From: Actinomycetota bacterium
GTDB taxonomy: Bacteria > Actinomycetota > Acidimicrobiia > Acidimicrobiales > Ilumatobacteraceae
DNA length: 44,803 bases
Direction: 5' to 3'
Assembly (NCBI GenBank): GCA_027729785.1
Contig: JAQCDY010000002.1
Span: forward strand, 1 to 44,803
Positions 1 to 7,635 of this stretch are shown here, in pieces. Below the pieces are notes generated by a model. The model saw only the letters and a list, made by a program, of their open reading frames with translations, had not been told where the DNA came from and searched no databases. The stretch's first letter is position 1; each line of letters starts with the position of its first letter. A program made the translations under genes and the position numbers.

Positions 1-582
1 AATGCTTTGAATAATTTTGAACGCATCCGATGAGATAGTCACCCCACTGCGACAATTTCGACATTGTCCCCCACCACGAAACAAATCGAATGCAATCAAC
101 TCGCTACCAGGTGCCCCACAACCGACACAACTTTCTACGTGTGCTCCGACACCCTCGACTACCAACAACTTGAAATAAAACGCCGCCAGCACGAGCGCCG
201 AGTCGTTCTCTGAAAGCCACTGCAGTGCGCCGACCAACATCTTGTATAAATGCTCTGTCGGTTCACCATCCATACCCAGTTGGTCGATCGCTTCGAGCAT
301 CGCTAATCCACGGGTCAAACGATCCAAATCCGTATAAAGTCCGCGCGCACTGGTCACGAGTTCAACCTGACTGACGGTGTCAAGATCCTTGCCAGAACTC
401 AACAACACATCGATGTGACTCAATGGTTCGAGTCGCGACCCAAATCTTGACGACATCTTGCGCACACCATTGGCCACCGCACGAACTTTGCCGTGTTCAA
501 GCGTCATCATCACGATGATTCGATCAGATTCACGAAGGTCATAAGTGCGAAGCACGACCGCCTTGTCGCGATACAGACTCAT
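1..582 (-). CDS. recO: DNA repair protein RecO, 3' end cut by the window edge
   Basis: RecO works in the RecFOR pathway, helping load RecA onto SSB-coated single-stranded DNA. The first 194 codons are visible and the reading frame is still open at base 1. The N-terminal OB-fold starts with SLYRDKAVVLRTYDL, typical of the family. A zinc-finger-like set of cysteines follows, at residues 152 and 155 (CVGC) and 174 and 177 (CRNC), as in many actinobacterial and Gram-positive RecO proteins. The ATG at 582 overlaps the TGA of the upstream cis-prenyltransferase-like gene (ATGA), so the two are translationally coupled. RecO next to a UppS-family gene is a common actinobacterial arrangement. I am sure of the family; the C-terminus is outside the window. 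Confidence 0.93.
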   Translation of the reverse strand, partial: MSLYRDKAVVLRTYDLRESDRIIVMMTLEHGKVRAVANGVRKMSSRFGSRLEPLSHIDVLLSSGKDLDTVSQVELVTSARGLYTDLDRLTRGLAMLEAIDQLGMDGEPTEHLYKMLVGALQWLSENDSALVLAAFYFKLLVVEGVGAHVESCVGCGAPGSELIAFDLFRGGGQCRNCRSGVTISSDAFKIIQSI

Positions 583-1172
583 GAATCAATACCACCGAAA
601 CGACGATCGCGTCTTTGAAAATCGCCGATCGCCATTTGAATATGTTCGACGTCGCACTTCAACCACGGCACGTTCAGAAAAACAAGTTCGCTGTATGCAA
701 GTTCCCACATCAGCGACTCTGGCACCCGGGTTGGCGAGCCCAAAACCAAGACCAAATCAGGCTCACCAGAAGCTGGCGACAAAAGTGTCGCCGCAAGCTT
801 TGCTTCGTCGATGTTCTGAGCAACACCAAGCTGCGCAACCGCATTGACGAATCTCTCTTGTCCGTCGGCGCATGTATCAATCACGACGATCAACCCACCA
901 TCAGCGACCACAGAAATACGATCGCCCGAACGATGCCCACCATGTGCCTCGATTATCGAATTGCAGATTTCAGTGCGCTCGAGCGGAGTTGCCACCCCGG
1001 AATAAGGATAAATCGACAACCATCGCACGCCGACCCCGCTGACCGAGCGAACAAGTGCATCGATCTGCGATTTCCATTGCGCTGGCGTTGTCTTGCGCCA
1101 CTCAACAATCGTGCCCGCACACACCAAGACATGGGCCAAGTCACTGTTCACATTGCGTGCCACTTTGACCAT
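579..1172 (-). CDS. Non-catalytic cis-prenyltransferase-like subunit (UppS/NgBR-like)
   Basis: A 197-residue protein with the outline of undecaprenyl diphosphate synthase but without its catalytic site. The N-terminal strand HVLVCAGTIVEW (14-25) aligns with the HVAIIMDGNGRW region of UppS, but the catalytic Asp and the phosphate-binding residues are gone. The middle is shortened. The C-terminus is well kept: PDLVLVLGSP (138-147), MWELAYSELVF (155-165) and a terminal RRFGG (190-194), the RxG motif that reaches the neighbouring active site in cis-prenyltransferase dimers. This is the pattern of the eukaryotic NgBR/Nus1 accessory subunit. The divergent neighbour is a catalytic UppS lacking that tail, so I infer the two form a heteromer. 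The gene overlaps recO by 4 nt. A degenerate, non-functional paralogue is the alternative, but the intact frame and the conserved tail argue against it. Confidence 0.75.
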   Translation of the reverse strand: MVKVARNVNSDLAHVLVCAGTIVEWRKTTPAQWKSQIDALVRSVSGVGVRWLSIYPYSGVATPLERTEICNSIIEAHGGHRSGDRISVVADGGLIVVIDTCADGQERFVNAVAQLGVAQNIDEAKLAATLLSPASGEPDLVLVLGSPTRVPESLMWELAYSELVFLNVPWLKCDVEHIQMAIGDFQRRDRRFGGIDS

Positions 1173-1222
1173 GTTTACATTCTCTCACTTTCATCCGACC
1201 CGACTCGCCAACTAATAGTTGT

Positions 1223-1228
1223 TAGCGT
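1223..1228 (+). promoter_or_regulatory. Candidate -10 box for uppS (leaderless)
   Basis: TAGCGT lies 7 nt before the uppS ATG, in the 63-bp spacer between the two divergent cis-prenyltransferase-like genes. The spacing would put the transcript start at or next to the start codon. No Shine-Dalgarno sequence is visible. Confidence 0.45.
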
Positions 1229-1235
1229 TCCGTAG

Positions 1236-1904
1236 ATGAATTCGAAACCCCTTCACGTGGCGTGCATTATGGACGGCAACGGCAGATGGGCTGGTAAACG
1301 AGGCCTACCCCGCACCGCTGGCCACACGGCAGGAGAAGAGTCTCTGGCAGACATTGTTCGTGCGGCATCAAAACGCGAAGTCGACTACTTGACGGTGTTC
1401 GGCTTCAGCACCGAAAATTGGGTTCGTCCGCGCGCCGAGGTGCGACACATCTTGGGGCTGCACAAAAAACTTTTCGGACGAATAAAAGAACTCAACGAAA
1501 ACAATGTCCGCGTCAATTGGATTGGCCGACCGTTCGATGAGCCGGGCTCGCGCACTCCGCTTTATGTTCAACGGGCGATTCGCAAAGCTATTGATGACAC
1601 CTCCAAAAACACTGGCATGGTTTTGACAGTGGCATTTGACTATGGCTCACGCAGTGAACTCACTCGTGCAGCGATAAAACTCGTGAATAGCGACCAAGAA
1701 ATGACTCCGACAAATCTGCAGTCGTGGCTCTACGATGCTTCGCTACCGCCAGTTGACGTGCTCGTTCGCACATCAGGTGAATCCCGTATATCGAACTTCT
1801 TGCTGTGGCAAATCAAATCAGCAAAAATATATTTCACCGAACGACCATGGCCGGACTTTGACGATGTCGATCTGGATGCGGCAATTGCGTTGACGAAAAA
1901 TTAA
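1236..1904 (+). CDS. uppS: Cis-prenyltransferase catalytic subunit (undecaprenyl diphosphate synthase family), tail-less
   Basis: Adds isopentenyl units in cis to an allylic diphosphate to make the long polyprenyl diphosphate that carries cell-wall precursors. Catalytic features are intact: HVACIMDGNGRW (7-18) with the essential Asp13, GFSTENW (56-62), RTSGESRISNFLLW (178-191) and WPDFDD (205-210). At 222 residues it is shorter than the usual 240-260 and stops at about the point where family members continue into the ERRFGG tail. No such tail is encoded in any frame just downstream. The usual RxG motif, which in homodimers completes the partner's active site, is therefore missing. It is present in the divergent neighbour, which suggests a two-subunit enzyme. 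The start is the ATG 7 nt after a TAGCGT box. Confidence 0.9.
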   Translation: MNSKPLHVACIMDGNGRWAGKRGLPRTAGHTAGEESLADIVRAASKREVDYLTVFGFSTENWVRPRAEVRHILGLHKKLFGRIKELNENNVRVNWIGRPFDEPGSRTPLYVQRAIRKAIDDTSKNTGMVLTVAFDYGSRSELTRAAIKLVNSDQEMTPTNLQSWLYDASLPPVDVLVRTSGESRISNFLLWQIKSAKIYFTERPWPDFDDVDLDAAIALTKN

Positions 1905-1924
1905 TTTCAGTTAGTGACCATCTA

Positions 1925-3832
1925 ATGACAACCAATATCGCTGACCAAGAAATTCTCAATGCATTGCGTCGTGTCACCACTGAACTGGCAAACGCCGAAG
2001 AACGTCAGGGCCAAGATGAAATGGCCGTGCTCGTTGGTCGGGCTTTGCGCAAGAACCGACACCTGATCGTTCAAGCCGGCACCGGCACCGGCAAAACCCT
2101 TGGTTACTTGGTGCCGGCGGTTATTTCGGGGCGACGAATCGTTGTTTCGACGGTCACGAAAGCGTTGCAAGATCAACTTTCACAAAACGATCTACCACTG
2201 TTGGCGGCGGCATTAAATCCGATCCTTGATCATCAACTGACTTGGACCGTATTGAAAGGTCGCAGCAATTATCTTTGTCGCCAACGCATCGCCGAACTCG
2301 CGGATCGGACGCAATCAAAACTCGAACTCGACGAGGTGTCAGTGCGAACAAAAGCCGACGTAAAAAAACTTATTGAATGGTCCGGCACAACCACAACCGG
2401 CGACGAGGGCGAACTTGATTGGCAACCGCAAAGAATTGCGTGGTCAATGGTCAGCGTCACAAGCGAAGAATGCCCAGGTGCGTCCCGATGTCCGCAAGGA
2501 GAAAATTGTTTTGCTGAGCGTGCGCGTGCGCAAAGTCAGACCGCCGATGTTGTGATTGTCAATGGTTGGCTATATGCCCTCGACATCGTCACGCAAGGCA
2601 CGATCATCGGTGAACACGACGTCGTAGTTTTCGACGAGGCCCACGAACTCGAAGACGTCGTCACAGATTCTGCAGGTCTGGCTCTTTCTCCGAGTCGAAT
2701 TACAACAATCGGCTCGGCAATGCGATCGATCATTCGCGATGATGCCATGTCGGGTGGTTTCGCCAAGAGTGCCGCGAGATTGCGCGATGCGATTGTGCCG
2801 TTCATCAGCAAACGTGTGGTCCTGCCCCTAGACAGTGAATCACGCGAAACTCTCGTCGAGGTTCGCGGTCGTGCCAATGACGCCCTTGAGTCTTTGCGCA
2901 CGATTGCTACAAACGACGAATCGGCCAAGCAGAGAAAGCTCCGTGCCCAGTCGCTATGCACTCGGTTCATCGAAGACCTTGATCTCGCACTCGCCGATCG
3001 CAGCGGATTTGTCGCCTATGTCTCGGGTAACGCCGATCGTTGCTCACTCGAAATGCGACCGCTAAACATAGGACCGACCCTGCACGAGGCGGTTTGGTCA
3101 CAGCGCACGGCGATTCTTACCAGCGCGACAATCCCAACGAACCTGCCCCAAAGAATCGGCCTGACTGCCGACAGTTTTGACGCATGCCATGTGGCCAGCC
3201 CATTTGATTATGAGAACAACTCGCTGTTGTACTGTGCCTCCCATCTTCCAGACCCCGCTCAAGGGATGCGCGACAACGCGGTGCATAAAGAAATTTATGA
3301 GTTGATCAACGCTGCGGGCGGCAGAACCTTGGCATTGTTCACCAGTTACGCAAGACTTAACGCCGCCTACGACGCATTGGCGGATAAATTCGAGTTTGAA
3401 ATTCTCAAGCAAGACGATCTGCCAAAAATGGAGTTGTTGCGAAAGTTTGCCGCCAGTGAATCAACCTGCCTGTTCGCCACGCAAAGTTTCTTTCAAGGTG
3501 TAGATGTACCCGGTCAAACACTGAGTTGCGTGATAATCGACCGACTTCCGTTTCCCGTGCCGACAGATCCATTGATGAGCGCACGGCGTGATGCCTTCGG
3601 CAAGTCGGCGTTCACGGCAATCGACATACCGATTGCCGCTACAAAACTTGCTCAAGCGGCAGGACGTTTGATTCGCACTCAAACAGACATGGGCGTAGTT
3701 GCCGTGCTAGACCCGCGACTCGTAACCAAAAGTTATGGTAAAGCAATTATCGAGATGTTGCCGCCCATGGAGTTCACCGACAAAGTTAAACGTGCCACAG
3801 AATTTTTAACTTACGCGGTGAGCAAGCGATAA
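1925..3832 (+). CDS. dinG: DinG/XPD-family ATP-dependent DNA helicase
   Basis: A 635-residue superfamily 2 helicase of the DinG/Rad3/XPD group, which unwinds DNA 5'-3' at damaged, forked or R-loop structures. The Walker A motif is AGTGTGKT (51-58), the Walker B box is DEAH (237-240), and the C-terminal motor carries SATIPTNLP, QSFFQGVDVPG and AAGRLIRT. Cysteines at 118, 183, 189 and 195 (CPGASRCPQGENC) match the four-cysteine Fe-S cluster of the family. It follows uppS by 20 nt on the same strand and may be co-transcribed. Its 3' end overlaps the convergent response-regulator gene by 22 nt. No strong Shine-Dalgarno sequence is visible before the ATG. Confidence 0.92.
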   Translation: MTTNIADQEILNALRRVTTELANAEERQGQDEMAVLVGRALRKNRHLIVQAGTGTGKTLGYLVPAVISGRRIVVSTVTKALQDQLSQNDLPLLAAALNPILDHQLTWTVLKGRSNYLCRQRIAELADRTQSKLELDEVSVRTKADVKKLIEWSGTTTTGDEGELDWQPQRIAWSMVSVTSEECPGASRCPQGENCFAERARAQSQTADVVIVNGWLYALDIVTQGTIIGEHDVVVFDEAHELEDVVTDSAGLALSPSRITTIGSAMRSIIRDDAMSGGFAKSAARLRDAIVPFISKRVVLPLDSESRETLVEVRGRANDALESLRTIATNDESAKQRKLRAQSLCTRFIEDLDLALADRSGFVAYVSGNADRCSLEMRPLNIGPTLHEAVWSQRTAILTSATIPTNLPQRIGLTADSFDACHVASPFDYENNSLLYCASHLPDPAQGMRDNAVHKEIYELINAAGGRTLALFTSYARLNAAYDALADKFEFEILKQDDLPKMELLRKFAASESTCLFATQSFFQGVDVPGQTLSCVIIDRLPFPVPTDPLMSARRDAFGKSAFTAIDIPIAATKLAQAAGRLIRTQTDMGVVAVLDPRLVTKSYGKAIIEMLPPMEFTDKVKRATEFLTYAVSKR

Positions 3833-4500
3833 CCCATGCCACGCACCGTGGCGATAATTTTTGGGTCTTCTGCAGAGTCTTCAATCTTCACCCTCAGACG
3901 TCGAATGTGGGCGTCGACTAATCGGCTATCGCCAAGGTATTCATAGCCCCAGACCAACTCAAGCAACTGGTCTCGCGACAAAACTTTGTTTGCATTTTCC
4001 ATGAAAATGTGCAAAAGCCGATATTCGGTTTTGGTCAGCGGAAGTTCGACGCCAGCCTTCAAGACAATCCCCTGATCACTGCGCATCTCGACGTCGCCAA
4101 CGACGAATCGATCCATCTGCGCTGCCGATGCCGACAACAACGTGGTGCGTCGCAATGCCGCACGAATCCGCGCCGCCAGTTCTTTTGGAACAACTGGCTT
4201 TGTCACGTAGTCGTCGGCTCCAGCCTCCAACCCCGCAACAAGATCATGCGTATCTGTTTGCGCGGTGACCATGATGATCGGCACGAGACTCTTGCGGCGA
4301 AGTTCGCGGCAGACGTCAAAACCCGACATGTCGGGCAAACGCAGATCGAGCAAAACTAGGTCGACAGTTTCGGTACTGAAAGTTGCCAGACCCGAGATGC
4401 CATCTGACGCCTCGATTACTTTGTAGCCCTCATCTTCTAAGGCCAGACGCAACGCCGCGCGTATGTCTTGGTCGTCTTCAATGAAAAGAAGCTTTTGCAC
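3811..4500 (-). CDS. OmpR/PhoB-family response regulator, MtrA-like
   Basis: A 229-residue two-component regulator. The receiver domain (1-115) has the acidic pair at 9-10, phosphoacceptor Asp52 (LLDLRLPDMSG), Thr79 and Lys101. The winged-helix DNA-binding domain follows (about 135-229), ending in VRGMGYRLL. The segments around TAQTDTHDLVAGLEAGADDY and LLELVWGYEYLGDSRLVDAHIR closely resemble actinobacterial MtrA, which controls cell-wall and division genes. The start is GTG. The gene is divergent from a histidine kinase across a 168-bp spacer and convergent with, and overlapping, dinG. In Mycobacterium mtrA and mtrB lie in one operon, so the divergent layout is unusual. The MtrA assignment is by similarity recalled from memory. 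Confidence 0.93.
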   Translation of the reverse strand: MQKLLFIEDDQDIRAALRLALEDEGYKVIEASDGISGLATFSTETVDLVLLDLRLPDMSGFDVCRELRRKSLVPIIMVTAQTDTHDLVAGLEAGADDYVTKPVVPKELAARIRAALRRTTLLSASAAQMDRFVVGDVEMRSDQGIVLKAGVELPLTKTEYRLLHIFMENANKVLSRDQLLELVWGYEYLGDSRLVDAHIRRLRVKIEDSAEDPKIIATVRGMGYRLLTA

Positions 4501-4531
4501 GGTGTTCTATTCTGCCCCGAAGTTGAGATTT

Positions 4532-4597
4532 GTTACAGGAATAGCACAGTTTTATTGGGGTTCTGTCAAATTCACCAAGCAGTATGGGGCTGTCACA
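4532..4597. promoter_or_regulatory. Three GTYAMA-like candidate regulator boxes
   Basis: GTTACA (4532-4537), GTCAAA (4565-4570) and GTCACA (4592-4597) are spaced by 33 and 27 bp in the spacer between the divergent regulator and kinase genes. They resemble the GTCACA core I recall for mycobacterial MtrA sites. Autoregulation of both genes by the regulator is an inference; the motif is short and could recur by chance. Confidence 0.3.
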
Positions 4598-4636
4598 CCG
4601 GCGGGTCGTCTTGCTCCCCCTTGATGCCCGCCGGTG
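4596..4636. repeat. 10-bp perfect inverted repeat with a competing hairpin
   Basis: CACCGGCGGG (4596-4605) and CCCGCCGGTG (4627-4636) form a perfect GC-rich stem with a 21-nt loop. The loop ends in a C-run (about 4615-4620) that can instead pair with the G-run at 4636-4640, giving a second, mutually exclusive hairpin. No U-tract follows. It sits in the presumed 5' leader or promoter of the histidine kinase gene. It could be an operator or an attenuator-like leader structure; I do not recognise it as a known riboswitch. Confidence 0.5.
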
Positions 4637-4668
4637 GGGGTTGGCAAAAATCCCGCAATGCTTGAAGT

Positions 4669-6117
4669 GTGCAGGTCAAAACCGCGTCGGATCCAAACGG
4701 AATCTTTCAACCGTTGCTTACAAAGACTAAAAATTTGCGCGGTCTGCGCGGTCGCATCATCCTGTATTTCAGTCTCAGTGCTTTTGCTGCAGCAGTTTCG
4801 TTGAGCATTGTCACCTACGCATCAACGCGCGCGTACTTATTGGATCAAAGATCCGAATTTGCGACTAGTCAGGCGATCAACAACGCGCAGTTGTTGCGCA
4901 CGCTAGTCGGCGTCAATCCACAAGAAGCGGGTGACATCGTCACCAACATCCGCACAGAAAATGGTGGCTATGCGGTTCTGCACCTAGTTGATGATGACGC
5001 ATTTTTCGCCCAAGAACCGTTGCGGTTCACCCAGTCGAACTTGCCAACCGAACTACTCACGCAAACGCTCGAAAGAAAAAGCGGTCGTCAACGATTTGAA
5101 TTCGACGGCCAACCATACGAAGCACTCGGTATCTCGATCTCTTCGATTTCTGGACATTACTTCGAGGCATTTCCGCTCACTGATGTCGAACGAACACTCA
5201 ACACGATCCGTACAACCCTAATTTTCGGAATTCTTCTGATCACCCTCGCCGGCGGCATTTTGGGATTCTCAAGCAGCAACACCGTGCTACGACCATTGCG
5301 ACGAGTTGCATCCGTAGCAACAGACATTGCGTCTGGTGGGTTAGATGTTCGCCTTGAGGATGAGCGCGACCCAGAACTCGCGCGACTCGCGAGTTCTTTC
5401 AACAACATGGTTGATGCTGTTCAAACACGCATTCAGCGTGAAACTCGTTTTGCTAGCGATGTAAGTCACGAACTGCGCTCGCCAATCACTGCCCTGGTTG
5501 CGGCCGTCGAAGTAATGCAAGCCCGAAGGGACGATCTAAGCGATCGGAACCGGCAGGCTTTCGACATCATCGCCAGCCAAGTGCGTCGCTTCGACCGCAC
5601 GGTTCTAGATTTGCTCGAGCTTTCTCGCCTTGACGCTGGTGCAGGAAAATCTCAGGAGGAAACCGTAAATCTTGCCGATCTGGTCAAGCGAGTTGCGCAA
5701 CGTCACGGGTTTGACGAAGTTGCGTTCACAACGACTCTCAATCTCGACGACCAAACAGTGCTTGACAAGCGGCGAATTGAACGCATCGTTTTGAACTTGC
5801 TAGAAAATGCTCGCGATCACGCGGGCGGAGCGACTGCAATTTCAGTGACGGGCGACGAGAAAACTATGCGAATCATTGTCGAAGATAGTGGTGCTGGCGT
5901 TGCCCAAAGCGAACGCGAAAGAATATTTGATCGGTTTGCGCGCGGCACTGCATCACGCAACAGCACAGGCAGCGGTCTTGGCCTGGCAATCGTCCAAGAG
6001 CACGCCAAAGCGCTTGGCGGCAAAGCATGGGTAGAGACGAACAGTAACGGCGGTGCCAGATTCATCGTTTCGATCATCCGCCAAGACCCCAATCAGACAG
6101 CACGGTTATTTCAATGA
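4669..6117 (+). CDS. Sensor histidine kinase, MtrB-like
   Basis: A 482-residue membrane kinase. The first transmembrane helix is at about 28-50. A roughly 130-residue extracytoplasmic sensor region follows, then a second helix (about 181-203), a HAMP linker (204-258), a HisKA domain with phosphoacceptor His267 (FASDVSHELRSPI) and an ATPase domain with the N box (LLENARDHA), the G1 box (VEDSGAGVA) and the G2 box (GSGLGLAIVQ). The start is GTG; an earlier in-frame start is not supported. The next gene, a GerMN lipoprotein, overlaps by 4 nt, as lpqB follows mtrB in other actinobacteria. The partner is presumably the divergent response regulator. What it senses is unknown. Confidence 0.93.
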   Translation: MQVKTASDPNGIFQPLLTKTKNLRGLRGRIILYFSLSAFAAAVSLSIVTYASTRAYLLDQRSEFATSQAINNAQLLRTLVGVNPQEAGDIVTNIRTENGGYAVLHLVDDDAFFAQEPLRFTQSNLPTELLTQTLERKSGRQRFEFDGQPYEALGISISSISGHYFEAFPLTDVERTLNTIRTTLIFGILLITLAGGILGFSSSNTVLRPLRRVASVATDIASGGLDVRLEDERDPELARLASSFNNMVDAVQTRIQRETRFASDVSHELRSPITALVAAVEVMQARRDDLSDRNRQAFDIIASQVRRFDRTVLDLLELSRLDAGAGKSQEETVNLADLVKRVAQRHGFDEVAFTTTLNLDDQTVLDKRRIERIVLNLLENARDHAGGATAISVTGDEKTMRIIVEDSGAGVAQSERERIFDRFARGTASRNSTGSGLGLAIVQEHAKALGGKAWVETNSNGGARFIVSIIRQDPNQTARLFQ

Positions 6118-6743
6118 CCAAGTTGGTGGCTCTCGTCGCGGTTTTTGCCATCAGCGCTTGTGGCGTGCCGAGCGCAAGCGACGTCGTCCAACTTTCTGAG
6201 TCAGAACTGCCACCTGAACTGAACGAGCAAACGACGACGACTTCAACGACGACGACTACCGTCGTCGTCACAAAACCAGTCGAAGAGACGACTACTTCAT
6301 TAGCCGAAGTTCTCTCTGAACCTGTCGAACTTTATTACGTCAGTGCAAATCGTGTGGTCGCCACCACTCTGACGATCGTCAGCCCAGCCACGACCTCACA
6401 GGTTCTGGCTGCATTAATCGCTGGTCCACCATCTGGCGATAACGGACTCGGACTGCGCAGCGCGCTACCCGCAAATCTCAGCGCTGAAATCAAAATTTCA
6501 AAAGGAATTGCCCAAATCGACACGACGGCACAATTCTTGAGCTCGCTCTCCCCAATTGATCAACGCCTAGCGATTGCCCAACTTGTGATGACATTTACCC
6601 GCCGACCCGGGATCGGTCAAGTAATTTTCACGGTTGACGGAGAAAATGTTTCGGTTCCGCGCGGTCGTGGCGATCTTGCCGCACCTGGATCTGCCGTAAG
6701 CTTCGACGATTACTCCTCACTCTTGGTCGCCCCGACGGGCTGA
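6114..6743 (+). CDS. GerMN-domain lipoprotein, LpqB-like
   Basis: A 209-residue predicted lipoprotein. The signal peptide ends in the lipobox ISAC with lipidated Cys16. A low-complexity Thr/Val linker (about 40-63, rich in TTTT and VVV) follows, then a GerMN-type domain (about 72-195: ELYYVSANRVVATTLTI, LLAGP-like ALIAGPPSGD, VIFTVDGENV). GerMN domains occur in spore-germination GerM and in LpqB, which modulates the MtrB kinase in Mycobacterium. The ATG overlaps the TGA of the kinase gene, so coupling to this kinase is likely. It lacks the large C-terminal beta-propeller-like part of mycobacterial LpqB. Its 3' end is 4 bp from the convergent era gene. Confidence 0.82.
   Translation: MTKLVALVAVFAISACGVPSASDVVQLSESELPPELNEQTTTTSTTTTTVVVTKPVEETTTSLAEVLSEPVELYYVSANRVVATTLTIVSPATTSQVLAALIAGPPSGDNGLGLRSALPANLSAEIKISKGIAQIDTTAQFLSSLSPIDQRLAIAQLVMTFTRRPGIGQVIFTVDGENVSVPRGRGDLAAPGSAVSFDDYSSLLVAPTG
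6248..6269 (+). repeat. Perfect 9-bp hairpin inside the Thr/Val linker codons
   Basis: GACGACGAC (6248-6256) and GTCGTCGTC (6261-6269) are separated by TACC. The hairpin comes from the switch from ACG threonine codons to GTC valine codons, so it may simply reflect codon repetition. Confidence 0.6.
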
Positions 6744-6747
6744 TCAG

Positions 6748-7587
6748 TTAATAGCCGAGACGTTCAACACGATCTATTCGGTGCTGCCAGTCTTTATCCA
6801 CGACGACAAACAGTTCAAGAAACGCGCCCTCGGGCATTTGCTTGCGTACTTCGATGCCCACTGCTTTGAGAACGCTGCCAGACTTTCCGATGACCATACC
6901 TTTTTGGCTCTTTCGCTCGACGATGATTTCACATCGCACACGCGGCCACTCCCACTCGGTAACTCGCGTGGCAATTGAATATGGCAACTCGTCTCGCGTG
7001 ACCGCAAGCAATTGCTCTCGCACAAGTTCTGCCACCCATTGGGCTTGCGGCATTTCTGAGACCATTTCAGGCGGGAACATCGCCTGACCCTCTGGCGCGC
7101 GCTTGATCAACTCGGCGATCAATTGCTCGACACCATCTCCGGTCTTGGCCGAAAGCGGAAAATAATCGGCTGCACCCAGCGAAGAGACGCTGGCCAGTTG
7201 GGCGAGAACTTTCGCCGAACCCGCGGAGTCAGTTTTGTTCAGCACGACTATCGCTTTTGAAACATCTAGTTGTTCGCTGACCCATTTGTCGCCAGAGCCG
7301 AAGGGCTGTGTCGCATCGATCAGCAGACAAACGATGTCCACATCGCGCATCGATTCAAGCGCGGTTGCGTTGACGCGTTCGCCCAGCGCGGTTGTCGCCT
7401 TATGCAGACCAGGCGTATCCACAAAAACAAGTTGAGTATCGCCACGATTCAAAATACCTCGCACACGGGTGCGAGTCGTCTGGGGCTTATCCGAAACAAT
7501 GCTGACTTTCTTGCCGATTATCGCATTGAGCAATGTCGACTTGCCTACATTTGGTCTGCCAACCAATGAAACGAATGCAGTGCGCAC
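6748..7587 (-). CDS. era: GTPase Era
   Basis: Era is an essential GTPase that binds the 3' end of 16S rRNA during 30S assembly. The N-terminal G domain shows GRPNVGKST (P-loop), the switch DTPGLH and NKTD (base recognition). The C-terminal KH RNA-binding domain contains VIGKSGSVLKAVG. I chose the GTG at 7587, giving 279 residues from MRTAFVSLVGRPNVG. It follows a TAGCCT box by 6 nt, as for other leaderless-looking starts here; a TTG two codons upstream is the alternative. The gene belongs to the scattered phoH-ybeY-CNNM-era-recO series. It is convergent with the lipoprotein gene. Confidence 0.96.
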   Translation of the reverse strand: MRTAFVSLVGRPNVGKSTLLNAIIGKKVSIVSDKPQTTRTRVRGILNRGDTQLVFVDTPGLHKATTALGERVNATALESMRDVDIVCLLIDATQPFGSGDKWVSEQLDVSKAIVVLNKTDSAGSAKVLAQLASVSSLGAADYFPLSAKTGDGVEQLIAELIKRAPEGQAMFPPEMVSEMPQAQWVAELVREQLLAVTRDELPYSIATRVTEWEWPRVRCEIIVERKSQKGMVIGKSGSVLKAVGIEVRKQMPEGAFLELFVVVDKDWQHRIDRVERLGY

Positions 7588-7593
7588 ATCCAA

Positions 7594-7599
7594 AGGCTA
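7594..7599 (-). promoter_or_regulatory. Candidate -10 box for era (leaderless)
   Basis: TAGCCT on the minus strand, 6 nt upstream of the GTG at 7587. It decides the choice of the GTG over the upstream TTG as the start of era. Confidence 0.45.
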
Positions 7600-7635
7600 C
7601 CGAGATGCAACTAGGCAATCTGGCAGAATTGAATA

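Noticed and set aside
615-1235. A 206-codon plus-strand frame opposite the inactive cis-prenyltransferase gene
   Set aside because: It is antisense to a gene with clear UppS-family homology, has no recognisable domain, and ends where uppS starts. Most likely a shadow frame.
2536-2970. A 144-codon minus-strand frame inside dinG
   Set aside because: It lies wholly opposite strong helicase coding sequence, is rich in Ser/Arg as antisense frames often are, and has no start signal.
4540-4668. A known riboswitch before the histidine kinase
   Set aside because: There is a strong inverted repeat, but I could not match the conserved core of any riboswitch class I know, so it is reported only as structure.
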